Of a DNA stretch of 5,944 bases, positions 1 to 5,741 are shown piece by piece; the first letter of the stretch is position 1; each line of letters begins with the position of its first letter. Origin of the DNA: Deltaproteobacteria bacterium (lineage in GTDB: Bacteria > Desulfobacterota > Desulfobacteria > Desulfobacterales > B30-G6); NCBI GenBank assembly GCA_019313725.1, contig JAFDAT010000228.1, positions 1 through 5,944 on the forward strand, given 5' to 3'. Below the pieces are notes generated by a model. That model was not told the DNA's origin. It did not search any database and saw nothing but the letters and a program-made list of their open reading frames with translations. The translations under genes were made by a program, and so were the position numbers.

Positions 1-391
1 CGAAAAGCAGCAGACGTTCCATAAAGTCCATCATACGTTTTTCATCGGGAACAGTCAGATCCCGGTTTTGCTTGAATTGAAACGGCAGCAAAAGATTTTC
101 CCGGATGGAACCATCCACAAGCTGTGGTATCTGATGAAAGTAAAGGATGGAACGACGCAAAACCGTAGGGGAATAGCCGCAAAGCGGCTGCTCATTGAAA
201 AGGATCTCACCCGCCGAAGGTTCTTCCAGGCGGTTGGCCAGACGCAGAAATGTGGTTTTCCCCGCCCCGGATGCCCCCTGGAGCAGGTAAAAATGCCCGG
301 CTTCAATCCCCATGGAAATGTTATCAAACAGTTTCTTTGATTGCGGATAGGCGAAAGAAACGTTTTTGAAGTCGAGTATGATATTACACAT
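1..391 (-). CDS. ABC transporter ATP-binding protein, N-terminal part (runs off the left edge)
   Basis: This is the nucleotide-binding subunit of an ABC transporter, which hydrolyses ATP on the cytoplasmic face to drive a membrane partner. Reading from the ATG at 391 to the window edge gives about 130 residues. They start MCNIILDFKNVSFAY, the usual first strand with an A-loop tyrosine. The Walker A loop GASGAGKTT lies at residues 39-47, and a Q-loop glutamine sits in YFHQIPQLVDGSIREN near residue 87. The signature motif, Walker B and H-loop would lie beyond the edge, so completeness cannot be judged. The Q-loop region followed by LLPFQF recalls the FetA/YbbL group, whose partner is an FetB/YbbM-type permease. 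That assignment is from memory and is tentative; the substrate is unknown. An in-frame TAA lies 33 bases before the ATG with no other usual start codon between, which fixes the start. I see no good Shine-Dalgarno sequence. Confidence 0.9.
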   Translation of the reverse strand, partial: MCNIILDFKNVSFAYPQSKKLFDNISMGIEAGHFYLLQGASGAGKTTFLRLANRLEEPSAGEILFNEQPLCGYSPTVLRRSILYFHQIPQLVDGSIRENLLLPFQFKQNRDLTVPDEKRMMDFMERLLLF

Positions 392-411
392 GGTGCTTGC
401 CAGGGATCGTT

Positions 412-439
412 TTACGATTTACGTGTTACGTTTTAAGTT
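412..439. repeat. Degenerate heptad repeat TTACGNN, four units
   Basis: Four consecutive 7-bp units read TTACGAT, TTACGTG, TTACGTT and TTAAGTT. The first five bases are nearly constant and the last two vary. A further lone unit, TTACGAG, lies at 451-457 but is out of phase. The tract begins about 20 bp upstream of the ABC ATPase start codon, so it should lie in the leader or promoter of that minus-strand gene. Its function is unknown. Confidence 0.7.
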
Positions 440-440
440 C

Positions 441-540
441 AGACCGGTCATTACGAGTTCATTGCTCTATGTATAATATTCAGGGCAGAGATTTATCCCT
501 GTTAAACCGTATTGTGTTCAAGTGTCCCATTGTCCGGTCT
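441..540. repeat. 100-bp segment bounded by 10-bp inverted repeats
   Basis: The segment begins AGACCGGTCA (441-450) and ends TGTCCGGTCT (531-540). These are inverted copies matching at 9 of 10 positions. It abuts the TTACGNN tract on the left and the first ACCTT unit on the right. A small internal hairpin, CAGGG (481-485) with CCCTG (497-501), lies near its middle. It has no convincing reading frame. It could be a tiny non-autonomous element or scar, but the left arm contains the 8-bp palindrome GACCGGTC, which makes chance pairing easier. Confidence 0.35.
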
Positions 541-676
541 ACCTTCTTCAGCCTTATACCTTCAACCTTTTACCTTCAACCTTATACCTTCAACCTTTTA
601 CCTTCAACCTTATACCTTACACCTTATACCTTACACCTTCTACCTTATACCTTCTACCTTATACCTTTCACCTTCC
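541..676. repeat. Phased heptad array ACCTTNN, 18 units in register plus one
   Basis: From 551 to 676 there are 18 consecutive 7-bp units without an indel. The core ACCTT is kept in all but the first unit (GCCTT), and the two following bases vary (AT, CA, TT, AC, CT, TC, CC). One more unit, ACCTTCT, stands at 541-547, separated by three bases. Higher-order copies are visible: 558-585 and 586-613 are identical 28-bp blocks, and 635-648 and 649-662 are identical 14-bp blocks. The array therefore seems to grow by duplicating several heptads at once. All forward frames stay open across it and give meaningless Tyr/Leu/Pro/Thr-rich peptides. The left end lies between genes; the right end (654-676) is inside the 3' end of the minus-strand phosphodiesterase gene. 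Confidence 0.9.
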
Positions 677-1466
677 CTATATGCGCATGAATAATGTTTT
701 GCATCTCCACGGCATGATTGGAGAAAACCCACTCCACTCCCCGGTTCAGTTCCCTGAAAAGGCAGTTTGCCGAGCGGGGGTAGCCGGTGCCGACATGCTG
801 CCCGCCGGCCTTGTGCCGTGCGGCTATTTTGTTGCCGATAAAGAGATAATGGCCGGCTACGCCGGCATACCGGCGGGCCAGCGCCAGCCGGCTGAACGCC
901 TTGAAATTGAGTTGCGAAACCGGCAGAAGCGCGGCAGAGGGAACAAAATCGACGTACGCAAACATTTCAGCTTCGAGGGAAAGAAAATGGTAGTCCTGAA
1001 CGGGTTCCAGTCCGGAAAAAAGGGCGGACAGCATGCCCGCCTGACGCTGGGGATCGGGATAGTGCTCCTGCTTGAGTTCCACCATCAGGTGCATGCGGCG
1101 GCCGTACTTTTCAAGCACAGCTTCGAGCGTCGGAATCAAGGGATACTTTTTTCTCAATTCCCACCGTTCCACCTTTTGAATCACGAGCGGATCCCTGAAT
1201 ATGCGCAATAAGTCCCTGTCGTGAAAAACCACCGGCTTGAGGTCGCGGGTCCAGCGGATGTCAAATTCAAGGCCCCACACCCCGCCCTGCTCGACTGCGT
1301 CAAAGGCTTCCAGCGTATTTTCGAATACGGTCCGGTTGTCGTGCTGGCCGCGATGGGAAATGATTTTACATGTCTTCAGGCGTTGTATCGTCGGCACCCG
1401 CTGCGGCCATTTGGCATAGAAGGCGTCCACCAGGTGAAGAAAAGATTTTTCGATCAGGTCATGCAT
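654..1466 (-). CDS. Glycerophosphodiester phosphodiesterase-like protein (GDPD family)
   Basis: Members of this TIM-barrel family hydrolyse glycerophosphodiesters to glycerol-3-phosphate and an alcohol in phospholipid turnover. The 270-residue product carries the family landmarks. HRG stands at 38-40 (catalytic His38), followed by ENTLEAF (49-55). GLEFDIRWTRD has metal ligands Glu67 and Asp69, VVFHD has the second catalytic histidine, His82, and HLMVELK has Glu130. The C-terminal NRGVEWVFSN (241-250) matches the last barrel strand. No signal peptide is visible, so a cytoplasmic location is likely. I chose the ATG at 1466 because AAAGGAAA lies 7 bases before it; a GTG at 1496 would add ten residues. 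The oddity is the 3' end: the final residues KVKGIR and the TAG stop are made of AAGGTNN heptads, so the native end has probably been replaced. The specific substrate is not shown by the sequence. Confidence 0.88.
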   Translation of the reverse strand: MHDLIEKSFLHLVDAFYAKWPQRVPTIQRLKTCKIISHRGQHDNRTVFENTLEAFDAVEQGGVWGLEFDIRWTRDLKPVVFHDRDLLRIFRDPLVIQKVERWELRKKYPLIPTLEAVLEKYGRRMHLMVELKQEHYPDPQRQAGMLSALFSGLEPVQDYHFLSLEAEMFAYVDFVPSAALLPVSQLNFKAFSRLALARRYAGVAGHYLFIGNKIAARHKAGGQHVGTGYPRSANCLFRELNRGVEWVFSNHAVEMQNIIHAHIGKVKGIR

Positions 1467-1577
1467 GCGTCCGTTTCCTTTCCAGCCCACCCGCACTTGA
1501 TAACTGTTTCATCCAATCGTTGTAACCATAGACCCCGTAGTTGGGGTAGAATCAGCATAGGCCGCGTCGCTCCGGTG

Positions 1578-1631
1578 CTTATCTTGAGTCCGGTCCTTCT
1601 CCTGAGATCGTTCCTTATCCTTGAATCGGTT
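1578..1631. repeat. 18-bp tandem repeat, three units
   Basis: Three adjacent 18-bp units lie at 1578-1595, 1596-1613 and 1614-1631. They read CTTATCTTGAGTCCGGTC, CTTCTCCTGAGATCGTTC and CTTATCCTTGAATCGGTT. A fainter hexamer rhythm is visible inside them. In one minus-strand frame the units read NRFKDK, ERSQEK and DRTQDK, a charged hexapeptide in which Arg and the final Lys never change and most other changes are conservative. This could mark a coding remnant, or simply low-complexity DNA. Confidence 0.6.
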
Positions 1632-1914
1632 CTGATGCGACAAGCGGCTAAGCCTGTTAAAAAAAAATTCACCGACCTGATCAATATCATAATTGGATTG
1701 TGTTTCAGTTTTTCCACCGCCCGCGTATAATCGCCGGTAGCCCTGACCCCTCGGAGAAAGGCTAACCTCACACACAATGGTAGGCTTGTCAACTTGGGCG
1801 GATTTTCCATCCATACCACTGCAATCAGCGACCAAGGGAGTCAGATAAAGTCTGCAGGAATCAGCTCAATGTTCCGCATGAAAAAAAGGGTCACTCTCCT
1901 TGGAGACAAATAAC

Positions 1915-2020
1915 TTGCCTTTAATCTCGATTATATGTTAATGATATACAACCATTTAATTTTATTGTTATTATAGTGTGTCTTCCGCACAGTCTTTGGC
2001 CTATAATTCTGATAATATTG
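1915..2020 (+). promoter_or_regulatory. AT-rich putative promoter region of the porin gene
   Basis: The stretch before the porin gene is very AT-rich and holds several -10-like hexamers, the best being TATAAT at 2002-2007. No good -35 box lies at the right distance from it. TTGCCT at 1915-1920 sits 17 bp before the weak TTAATG at 1938-1943. A promoter must lie hereabouts because the upstream gene is divergent, but the exact site cannot be fixed by eye. Confidence 0.3.
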
Positions 2021-2070
2021 TATTTTTTAAGGGCGCACAACACCCCAAAAGTCAAATAGGAGGAAGTCAG

Positions 2071-3141
2071 ATGAAAAAGTTAATTATCGTATTCGCCGTC
2101 ACTCTGCTGTTGTGTACCTTCACGCTGCAGGCGACAGCTGCCGACTGGAGTTTTTACGGCAGCGCGCGTGTCCAAACATGGTCTTATTCAGAATCCGCAA
2201 AAGCCTCGGATACAGGGAACGAACGTACAGATACGGTCTGGGATCTGCAGGGCAACAGCCGTATCGGCGCCACGGTCAAGGCGGACAACATCGGCGGCCG
2301 TTTTGAATACGGCACAGCAGTCAACGTAAGACGGCTTTACGGCACCTGGGATTTCGGCAAGGGTACCGTGCTCGTAGGCCAGGAATACACGCCTCTGGAT
2401 TTCACCGTCTCCAGCCAGGTCGTACGCGCCGACCTCACCCTTAACGGTTGGGGTACCACCTTCAGCCGCAAGCCCATGCTGATGCTGTCGATGATGAATT
2501 TCAATATTGCCCTGGTCGATCCCGACACAGAAGATCTCGAAGGTCAGTATGTGGGCGACCCAACCGCCAAAGCCGCCGACGAACAGACGATGCTGCCCAG
2601 TATCGAAGCCGACTACACCTACACGTCCGATACGTTCATCGTCAGGGGTATCGCCGGCTTCAGCACCTACCAGATCGTCGATGCCGCTGACAACAAGGAC
2701 CGTATCAACCGCTGGATACTGGGTGCTGCAGGCACTTACACTTTCGGTTCGGCCTATATTGCCGGTCAGTTCCAGTTCGGCCAGAACCTGGGCACCTGGA
2801 ACATCGATGCAGATTATGAAGGGGCATCCAATGCCTCGCCGGTGGTTGACAATGGCAGCGTAAAAAATAATTTTGGGTTCGGGTATGGTTTTGAAGGCGG
2901 CTACAAACTGAACGACACCTTCAAGTTTGCCGCCGGCCTGGGTGGTGTGAGTTACAAAGTGGATATGAGCGGCGCCAAACGCGACAACGCCATGTCTACT
3001 TATCTGAACTCCCAGATCAACGTGACCAAAACCGCCTTTGTGGTTCCCGAAATCGGTTACTTCGACGGAATGAAAGACGGCGCCGGGAACTCCGAAGGCA
3101 CTGTTTTTTACCTGGGCGCCAAGTGGCAGGTTAACTTCTAA
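2071..3141 (+). CDS. Outer-membrane beta-barrel porin
   Basis: The 356-residue product is an outer-membrane barrel expected to allow passive entry of small solutes. It begins MKKLIIVFAVTLLLCTF, a typical Sec signal peptide. Signal peptidase I should cut after ATA at residues 21-23, leaving ADWSFYGSARVQTW, a classic first porin strand. The rest alternates polar and aromatic residues in short strands, for example RRLYGTWDFG (88-96) and FGFGYGFEGGYKL (268-280). It ends YLGAKWQVNF, with the C-terminal Phe recognised by the BAM complex. Cys15 is not in a lipobox, so it is not a lipoprotein. The ATG at 2071 is chosen because AGGAGG lies at 2058-2063 and the signal peptide starts there; a GTG at 1978 would bury it. 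The general type resembles porins of sulfate-reducing and related deltaproteobacteria. The gene is probably monocistronic, ending in a strong terminator. Confidence 0.88.
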   Translation: MKKLIIVFAVTLLLCTFTLQATAADWSFYGSARVQTWSYSESAKASDTGNERTDTVWDLQGNSRIGATVKADNIGGRFEYGTAVNVRRLYGTWDFGKGTVLVGQEYTPLDFTVSSQVVRADLTLNGWGTTFSRKPMLMLSMMNFNIALVDPDTEDLEGQYVGDPTAKAADEQTMLPSIEADYTYTSDTFIVRGIAGFSTYQIVDAADNKDRINRWILGAAGTYTFGSAYIAGQFQFGQNLGTWNIDADYEGASNASPVVDNGSVKNNFGFGYGFEGGYKLNDTFKFAAGLGGVSYKVDMSGAKRDNAMSTYLNSQINVTKTAFVVPEIGYFDGMKDGAGNSEGTVFYLGAKWQVNF

Positions 3142-3159
3142 ATCAATTTGCTGCACCTC

Positions 3160-3202
3160 AAAAGAAAAATCCCCCGTGGGCAGACAGGGGATTTTTTCTT
3201 TT
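3160..3202 (+). terminator. Strong rho-independent terminator of the porin gene
   Basis: AAAAGAAAAATCCCC (3160-3174) pairs with GGGGATTTTTTCTTTT (3187-3202) around a 12-base loop, with one extra T bulged. The A-rich left arm and T-rich right arm flank a GC core, so the structure can work in both directions. It starts 18 bases after the porin stop codon. Confidence 0.92.
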
Positions 3203-3252
3203 GTAAAAGTAATGTAAAAGACCTGATTTCCCTTGAAATTTTTTGATTTCCC
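3203..3252 (+). promoter_or_regulatory. Paired direct repeats before the acyltransferase gene
   Basis: GTAAAAG occurs at 3203-3209 and 3214-3220 (11 bp apart), and TGATTTCCC occurs at 3224-3232 and 3244-3252 (20 bp apart). Both spacings are close to whole helical turns, as in sites for dimeric regulators. The acyltransferase promoter must lie near here because the terminator lies just before. A TTGAAA at 3233-3238 with TATCAG at 3256-3261 has a 17-bp spacer but would leave almost no leader. Evidence for function is weak. Confidence 0.25.
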
Positions 3253-3268
3253 CTCTATCAGGTCCCTC

Positions 3269-4213
3269 ATGAATACACTGATGCACACAACACGCGGGCT
3301 TTTGTCCCTGGGCCTCTACGTCATGAACACACTGGTCTGCTGTACCCCGTTGTTCCTGATGACCCTGCTCAAATTGATCGTACCGTACACTCCCTGGCGA
3401 AAAATGTGCAACCGAATTCTCACCAGCATCGCCGGCACCTGGATCAGGATCAATAATTTCAACCAGGAAGTATTTTCCCGCACCCGTCTGACAACACGCG
3501 GCACTGAAAACCTGGATCCCAAAGAATGGTATCTGGTCTTGTCCAACCATCAGTCATGGGTCGACATACTTGTTCTGCAAAACATATTCCTCGGCAAGAT
3601 TCCCATGCTGAAATTTTTCCTGAAAAAAGAGCTGATCTGGGTTCCGGTCCTGGGCCTGGCCTGGTGGGCCCTGGATTTTCCTTTTATGAAACGGTATTCT
3701 AAAAAATTTCTTAAAAAACATCCCCAACTCAGGGGCAAAGATATCGACATTACCCGTAAGGCCTGCCGGAGATTTCGAACCATACCGGTGTCAATCATGA
3801 ACTTCGTGGAAGGCACCCGCTTTACATCACAAAAGCACCGCCGGCAAAGCTCCCCCTACACCCACCTGCTGAAGAGCAAGGCCGGAGGTATTTCCTTTGT
3901 ACTGGCAGCCATGGGCGATCAGCTGAACACGATTCTGGATGTCACCATCGTGTACCCCGGCAAAATCGGAAGTTTCTGGGATTTCGTCTGCGGCAAGATA
4001 CCGGACATCATCATCGACATCAGATCCATGCCCATTGACCCTTCCCTTGTGGGCAACTACACTCTGGATGAGGCTTTTCGAACCCGGTTTCAAACCTGGC
4101 TGAACCGGTTGTGGGCAGAAAAAGATGCGCGCATGGATGCCATGCTTACTGCATCTGCCGACAATCCGAATTCGTCGCGGGGAAGCACAGAACACCTGCG
4201 AAGGGTCGCCTGA
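3269..4213 (+). CDS. YihG-like lysophospholipid acyltransferase (PlsC/LPLAT family)
   Basis: This inner-membrane enzyme should transfer an acyl chain to a lysophospholipid such as lysophosphatidic acid. An N-terminal hydrophobic segment (about 11-39) anchors it. The catalytic motif NHQSWVD stands at 93-99, with His94 and Asp99 as the charge-relay pair. It is followed by KFFLKKELIWVPVLG (115-129), and the substrate-binding motif FVEGTRF lies at 179-185. The stretch ALDFPFMKRYSKKFLKKHP and the later TIVYPG and WLNRLWAEKD closely recall E. coli YihG, which has a similar length of about 310 residues. I place the start at the ATG at 3269 (314 residues), which has a weak AGG at 3260-3262. A TTG at 3233 would add 12 residues and has no ribosome-binding site. 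It stands alone between a terminator and a hairpin. The exact acyl donor and acceptor cannot be read from the sequence. Confidence 0.92.
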   Translation: MNTLMHTTRGLLSLGLYVMNTLVCCTPLFLMTLLKLIVPYTPWRKMCNRILTSIAGTWIRINNFNQEVFSRTRLTTRGTENLDPKEWYLVLSNHQSWVDILVLQNIFLGKIPMLKFFLKKELIWVPVLGLAWWALDFPFMKRYSKKFLKKHPQLRGKDIDITRKACRRFRTIPVSIMNFVEGTRFTSQKHRRQSSPYTHLLKSKAGGISFVLAAMGDQLNTILDVTIVYPGKIGSFWDFVCGKIPDIIIDIRSMPIDPSLVGNYTLDEAFRTRFQTWLNRLWAEKDARMDAMLTASADNPNSSRGSTEHLRRVA

Positions 4214-4219
4214 TGTGAC

Positions 4220-4240
4220 GCTGAAAATCCCGTTTTCAGC
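4220..4240 (+). terminator. Hairpin after the acyltransferase gene, possible terminator
   Basis: GCTGAAAA (4220-4227) and TTTTCAGC (4233-4240) form a perfect 8-bp stem with a 5-base loop, just after the acyltransferase stop codon. There is no T-run directly after it, so termination would rest on the TTTT inside the right arm or on a factor. It may instead only protect the mRNA 3' end. Confidence 0.4.
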
Positions 4241-4344
4241 ATGATGCCACCCCATAAAATCATCACACGATATCTGTTGACATTCTCCTTGAATTCAACC
4301 TCTTTTTTTAATAGTGTTGATGCTTTAAAATAAAGGAGCATGAT

Positions 4345-5100
4345 ATGCCCGTAGTCGGTATCATCGGCGGGTCCGGTCTGGACGATGCCGATATTTTAAA
4401 AGATGCACAATCAATGGATGTGGACACGCCTTACGGCAAACCATCTTCTGCGCTTACAGCCGGTAGTATAGAAGACGTTGATGTTATTCTGCTTTCACGC
4501 CATGGGACCCGGCACCAGTACAGCCCGACCCAGGTCAACAACCGGGCCAACATTCACGCATTGAAAGCGGCGGGGGTGACCCATATTCTGGCCACGACTG
4601 CCTGCGGCAGCCTGCGCCGCAAAATAGATCGGGGACATTTTGTCGTTATCGACCAGTTTATCGACTTTACCCGTTTTAGAAAAAACACGTTTTATGATTC
4701 GTTTGAAGATGGCGCCGGGCACACGCCCATGGCCGAACCCTTTGATGCCGATTTGAGAAATTCTCTGTACACAACCTCGGTGGCGTTAGGCTATCCCACC
4801 CATGACGGTGGAACGGTCGTTACTATTGAAGGCCCTAGATTCTCCACCAGGGCTGAATCCCATATGTTCAGGGCCTGGGGTGCGGACATCATCAACATGT
4901 CCACCGCTCCCGAGGCCATGCTGGCCAACGAAGTGGAAGTGCCTTATGCCGCTGTGGCCATGTCGACCGACTATGACTGCTGGAAAGAAGATGAAGCACC
5001 TGTATCCTGGGAAGAAATTCTTACGGTTTTCAACAAAAATGCCGACCGGGTTAAAGCGTTGCTTGTCCGTGTCATTCCAAAAGTAGGGAGTTATCAATGA
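4345..5100 (+). CDS. mtnP: 5'-methylthioadenosine phosphorylase
   Basis: This cytosolic enzyme splits 5'-methylthioadenosine, a by-product of polyamine and other SAM-dependent reactions, with phosphate into adenine and 5-methylthioribose-1-phosphate. The 251-residue product aligns by eye with human MTAP. The phosphate loop is GIIGGSGLDD (5-14) and LLSRHGTRH follows (49-57). ACGSLR stands at 87-91 and beyond, VVIDQFIDFTR at 100-110 and VTIEGPRFSTRAES at 159-172. The base-binding segment NMSTAPE (184-190) and STDYDCW (207-213) carries Asp209 and Asp211, the adenine-specific pair; 6-oxopurine phosphorylases have Asn here. It is about 30 residues shorter at the C-terminus than human MTAP. AAAGGAG at 4332-4338 fixes the start. 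The TGA overlaps the apt ATG as ATGA, so the two are co-translated. No clear promoter was found in the 130 bp before it. Confidence 0.93.
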   Translation: MPVVGIIGGSGLDDADILKDAQSMDVDTPYGKPSSALTAGSIEDVDVILLSRHGTRHQYSPTQVNNRANIHALKAAGVTHILATTACGSLRRKIDRGHFVVIDQFIDFTRFRKNTFYDSFEDGAGHTPMAEPFDADLRNSLYTTSVALGYPTHDGGTVVTIEGPRFSTRAESHMFRAWGADIINMSTAPEAMLANEVEVPYAAVAMSTDYDCWKEDEAPVSWEEILTVFNKNADRVKALLVRVIPKVGSYQ

Positions 5101-5618
5101 ACTTAAAAGATACCATCAGGTCCATACCGGGCTGGCCCATCGAAGGGGTCATTTTCAGAGATCTTACAACACTCATGCAGAACCCGACCGCCTATAAAGA
5201 AACCTGCGATATATTTTACCATCGCTATAAAGATATGCAGATCGATAAAGTCGTCGGTATCGACGCCAGAGGCTTTGTTTTCGGGGCGGTTCTGGCCTAT
5301 CACCTGAATGTGGGTTTCATTCCCGTCAGGAAAAAAGGCAAGCTCCCTTATCATACGATCTCGGAAAATTATGCCCTTGAATACGGTGAAAATACCGTTG
5401 AAATACATGCAGATGCCATTGATAATGGCGAAAGAGTCGTTATCATCGACGACCTTATCGCCACCGGAGGGACCATTGAAGCGGCCGTGAAACTGGTAAA
5501 AAAACTGGGCGGCGATATATTGGAATGCGGTTTTATCGTAGAGCTGCCGGATCTGAAAGGACGTGAAAAGATAAAAGGCGAAAACATTTTCTCCATCTGT
5601 GAGTTCGAGGGCGATTAG
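5097..5618 (+). CDS. apt: Adenine phosphoribosyltransferase
   Basis: Apt joins adenine to PRPP, giving AMP and pyrophosphate in the cytosol. The 173-residue product has the usual length and order. It opens with the N-terminal SIPGWPIEGVIFRDLT (9-24). GIDARGFVFG stands at 54-63, the flexible loop KKGKLP at 79-84 and YALEYG at 92-97. The PRPP-binding motif VVIIDDLIATGGT lies at 114-126 with the acidic pair Asp118-Asp119. AGGGAG at 5085-5090, inside the end of mtnP, serves as ribosome-binding site, and the start overlaps the mtnP stop by 4 bp. The arrangement means adenine freed by MtnP is immediately salvaged, which pulls the phosphorolysis forward. No terminator directly follows; a hairpin with a T-run lies about 200 bp downstream. 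Confidence 0.97.
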   Translation: MNLKDTIRSIPGWPIEGVIFRDLTTLMQNPTAYKETCDIFYHRYKDMQIDKVVGIDARGFVFGAVLAYHLNVGFIPVRKKGKLPYHTISENYALEYGENTVEIHADAIDNGERVVIIDDLIATGGTIEAAVKLVKKLGGDILECGFIVELPDLKGREKIKGENIFSICEFEGD

Positions 5619-5693
5619 ACTGTTTTCAACGGTTGTGTTGTAGCCTTGACAAACATTTTTTAAAATCTCACCAAAACTACCCGTATAACCGGA

Positions 5694-5735
5694 ATTGAAT
5701 ATCCAATAATCAATATCCAACATCCAATTATCAAG
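5694..5735. repeat. Degenerate heptad repeat ATCCANN, six units
   Basis: Six consecutive 7-bp units read ATTGAAT, AATCAAT after ATCCAAT, then ATCCAAC, ATCCAAT and TATCAAG. In order the starts are 5694, 5701, 5708, 5715, 5722 and 5729. The consensus is ATCCAAT, and the phase is kept without indels. The tract lies between the convergent apt and amidohydrolase genes and directly before the REP-like hairpin. Apart from these two elements, 5619-5798 holds nothing that I recognise. Confidence 0.7.
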
Positions 5736-5741
5736 TTTCGG

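Larger units (their letters stand above)
1467..2070. other. Long intergenic region without a convincing gene
   Basis: About 600 bp separate the minus-strand phosphodiesterase gene from the plus-strand porin gene, so the two diverge. Minus-strand frames stay open across 1509-1835 (108 codons) and 1454-1819 (121 codons), but neither encodes a family I recognise or has a clear ribosome-binding site, and they overlap each other. A third frame, 1551-1459, starts FYPNYGVYGYNDWM and ends in a TGA that overlaps the phosphodiesterase ATG; it could be the tail of a decayed gene. Also present are an 18-bp repeat (1578-1631) and small hairpins at 1532-1547 (ACCCC/GGGGT), 1736-1767 (GGTAGCC/GGCTAACC, one bulge) and 1895-1906 (TCTCC/GGAGA). 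I could not match the whole to a known riboswitch. Confidence 0.5.

Noticed and set aside
551..676. CRISPR array
   Set aside because: The period is 7 bp with no unique spacers and no cas genes nearby; it is a simple tandem repeat.
522..1211. Long plus-strand open frame of 229 codons
   Set aside because: Its start lies in the ACCTTNN repeat and the remainder is antisense to the phosphodiesterase gene, whose catalytic motifs are on the minus strand.
1700..1910. Riboswitch or structured RNA before the porin gene
   Set aside because: I compared it by eye with c-di-GMP (GEMM), TPP and attC-like patterns; only short unrelated hairpins are present and no conserved core was found.
1978..2070. Porin start at the GTG at 1978
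   Set aside because: It would put 31 residues ahead of a clear Sec signal peptide, and the strong AGGAGG is placed for the ATG at 2071.
2071..2140. Lipoprotein signal at Cys15 of the porin
   Set aside because: The residues before Cys15 are Leu-Leu-Leu, not a small residue at -1, and a signal peptidase I site ATA-A follows at 21-24.
2188..3288. Minus-strand open frame of 366 codons
   Set aside because: It is antisense to the porin and runs through the terminator; the plus-strand product has a signal peptide and terminal Phe, so this frame is a shadow.
4277..4305. TTGACA at 4277-4282 as a -35 box for mtnP
   Set aside because: No acceptable -10 hexamer lies 16-18 bp downstream (4300-4305 is CTCTTT); the next AT-rich hexamer is about 26 bp away.
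5646..5666. TTGACA (5646-5651) with TAAAAT (5661-5666) as a promoter
   Set aside because: The spacer is only 9 bp, and no plus-strand gene follows.
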